DNA from: Funneliformis mosseae
Taxonomy: Eukaryota; Glomeromycota; Glomeromycetes; Glomerales; Glomeraceae
Length of the DNA: 19,013 bases
Assembly (NCBI GenBank): GCA_910592005.1
Contig: CAJVPP010001591.1
Location: 1 to 19,013 of the forward strand
Direction: 5' to 3'
The position numbers were made by a program, and so were the translations under genes. How positions within the stretch are numbered: the stretch's first letter is position 1; every line of letters begins with the position of its first letter. Of the stretch, positions 18,940-19,013 are shown piece after piece. The notes beneath the pieces are model-generated. The model was given only the letters and a program-made list of their open reading frames with translations, was not told where the DNA came from and ran no database searches.

Positions 18940-19013
18940 CAGTCAACTCTTTCTACAACGAATTTTGATATAACGAATTTTACAATACAACGGATTTTCA
19001 GTGTCAGACAGAT
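18938..19013 (+). mobile_element. Left end of a TA-flanked DNA transposon or MITE, cut by the window
   Basis: TA (18938-18939) is followed by CAGTCAACTCT, the same 11 bases as the inward right terminus of the MITE at 13989-14095. Next come three near-repeats of about 17-19 bp built on ACAACGAATTTT, ATAACGAATTTT and ACAACGGATTTT (18955-18997). A CAGT terminus, TA target and subterminal repeats fit a pogo/Tigger-like element. The right end and any transposase lie beyond the window. Confidence 0.55.

Noticed and set aside
1..19013. CRISPR arrays, bacterial operons or rRNA/tRNA genes
   Set aside because: No regular spaced repeats, Shine-Dalgarno-led gene chains or structural RNA signatures were seen; all recognised genes are spliced eukaryotic genes.

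Overview
The window is eukaryotic nuclear DNA from an intron-dense, AT-rich genome. Six protein-coding genes are recognisable, all conserved eukaryotic proteins and several of fungal type (ATP14, YME2, SGF73, SUS1). They are cut into many short exons by GT-AG introns of about 50-120 nt. Strong AT-richness, short introns, homopolymer runs and many small inverted-repeat elements suggest an early-diverging fungus. A Glomeromycotina (Rhizophagus-like) genome is my best guess; this is inference, and no marker in the window proves it.

Layout: (1) 1-583, end of a small TA-flanked inverted-repeat element and the upstream region of EXO1. (2) 584-2731 (+), EXO1, nine exons. (3) 2732-6722, about 4 kb that is mostly extremely AT-rich, with a small coding relic on the minus strand (2982-3187) and a coding-like island on the plus strand (5273-6006) that reads as an unrecognised spliced gene broken by one base in an A run. 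(4) 6723-8343 (+), SGF73/ataxin-7, converging on (5) 8722-9296 (-), SUS1/ENY2, a four-exon gene with no exon longer than 95 nt. (6) 9509-10089 (+), ATP14, divergent from SUS1 across 212 bp. (7) 10218-13797 (-), YME2, 16 exons. (8) 13798-15768, a MITE, a coding relic and a 544-bp terminal-inverted-repeat element. (9) 15769-17837 (+), eIF2B delta (GCD2), seven exons, with a MITE-like inverted repeat in its one long intron. (10) 17838-19013, gene-free AT-rich DNA ending in the left end of another TA-flanked element.

How the genes relate: SGF73 and SUS1 are neighbours and both encode subunits of the SAGA H2B-deubiquitinating module. They share a 378-bp convergent spacer holding a hairpin with AATAAA on both strands. 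ATP14 (F1Fo-ATP synthase) and YME2 (inner-membrane protein linked to mtDNA maintenance) are mitochondrial and convergent. EXO1 (DNA repair) and eIF2B delta (translation initiation) have no obvious link to the rest.

Two exon junctions do not resolve with canonical splice sites (YME2 intron 5; SGF73 exon 2/3). They are reported as findings, not smoothed over. All exon models are by-eye splices checked for reading phase and family similarity; no alignment or RNA data were available.
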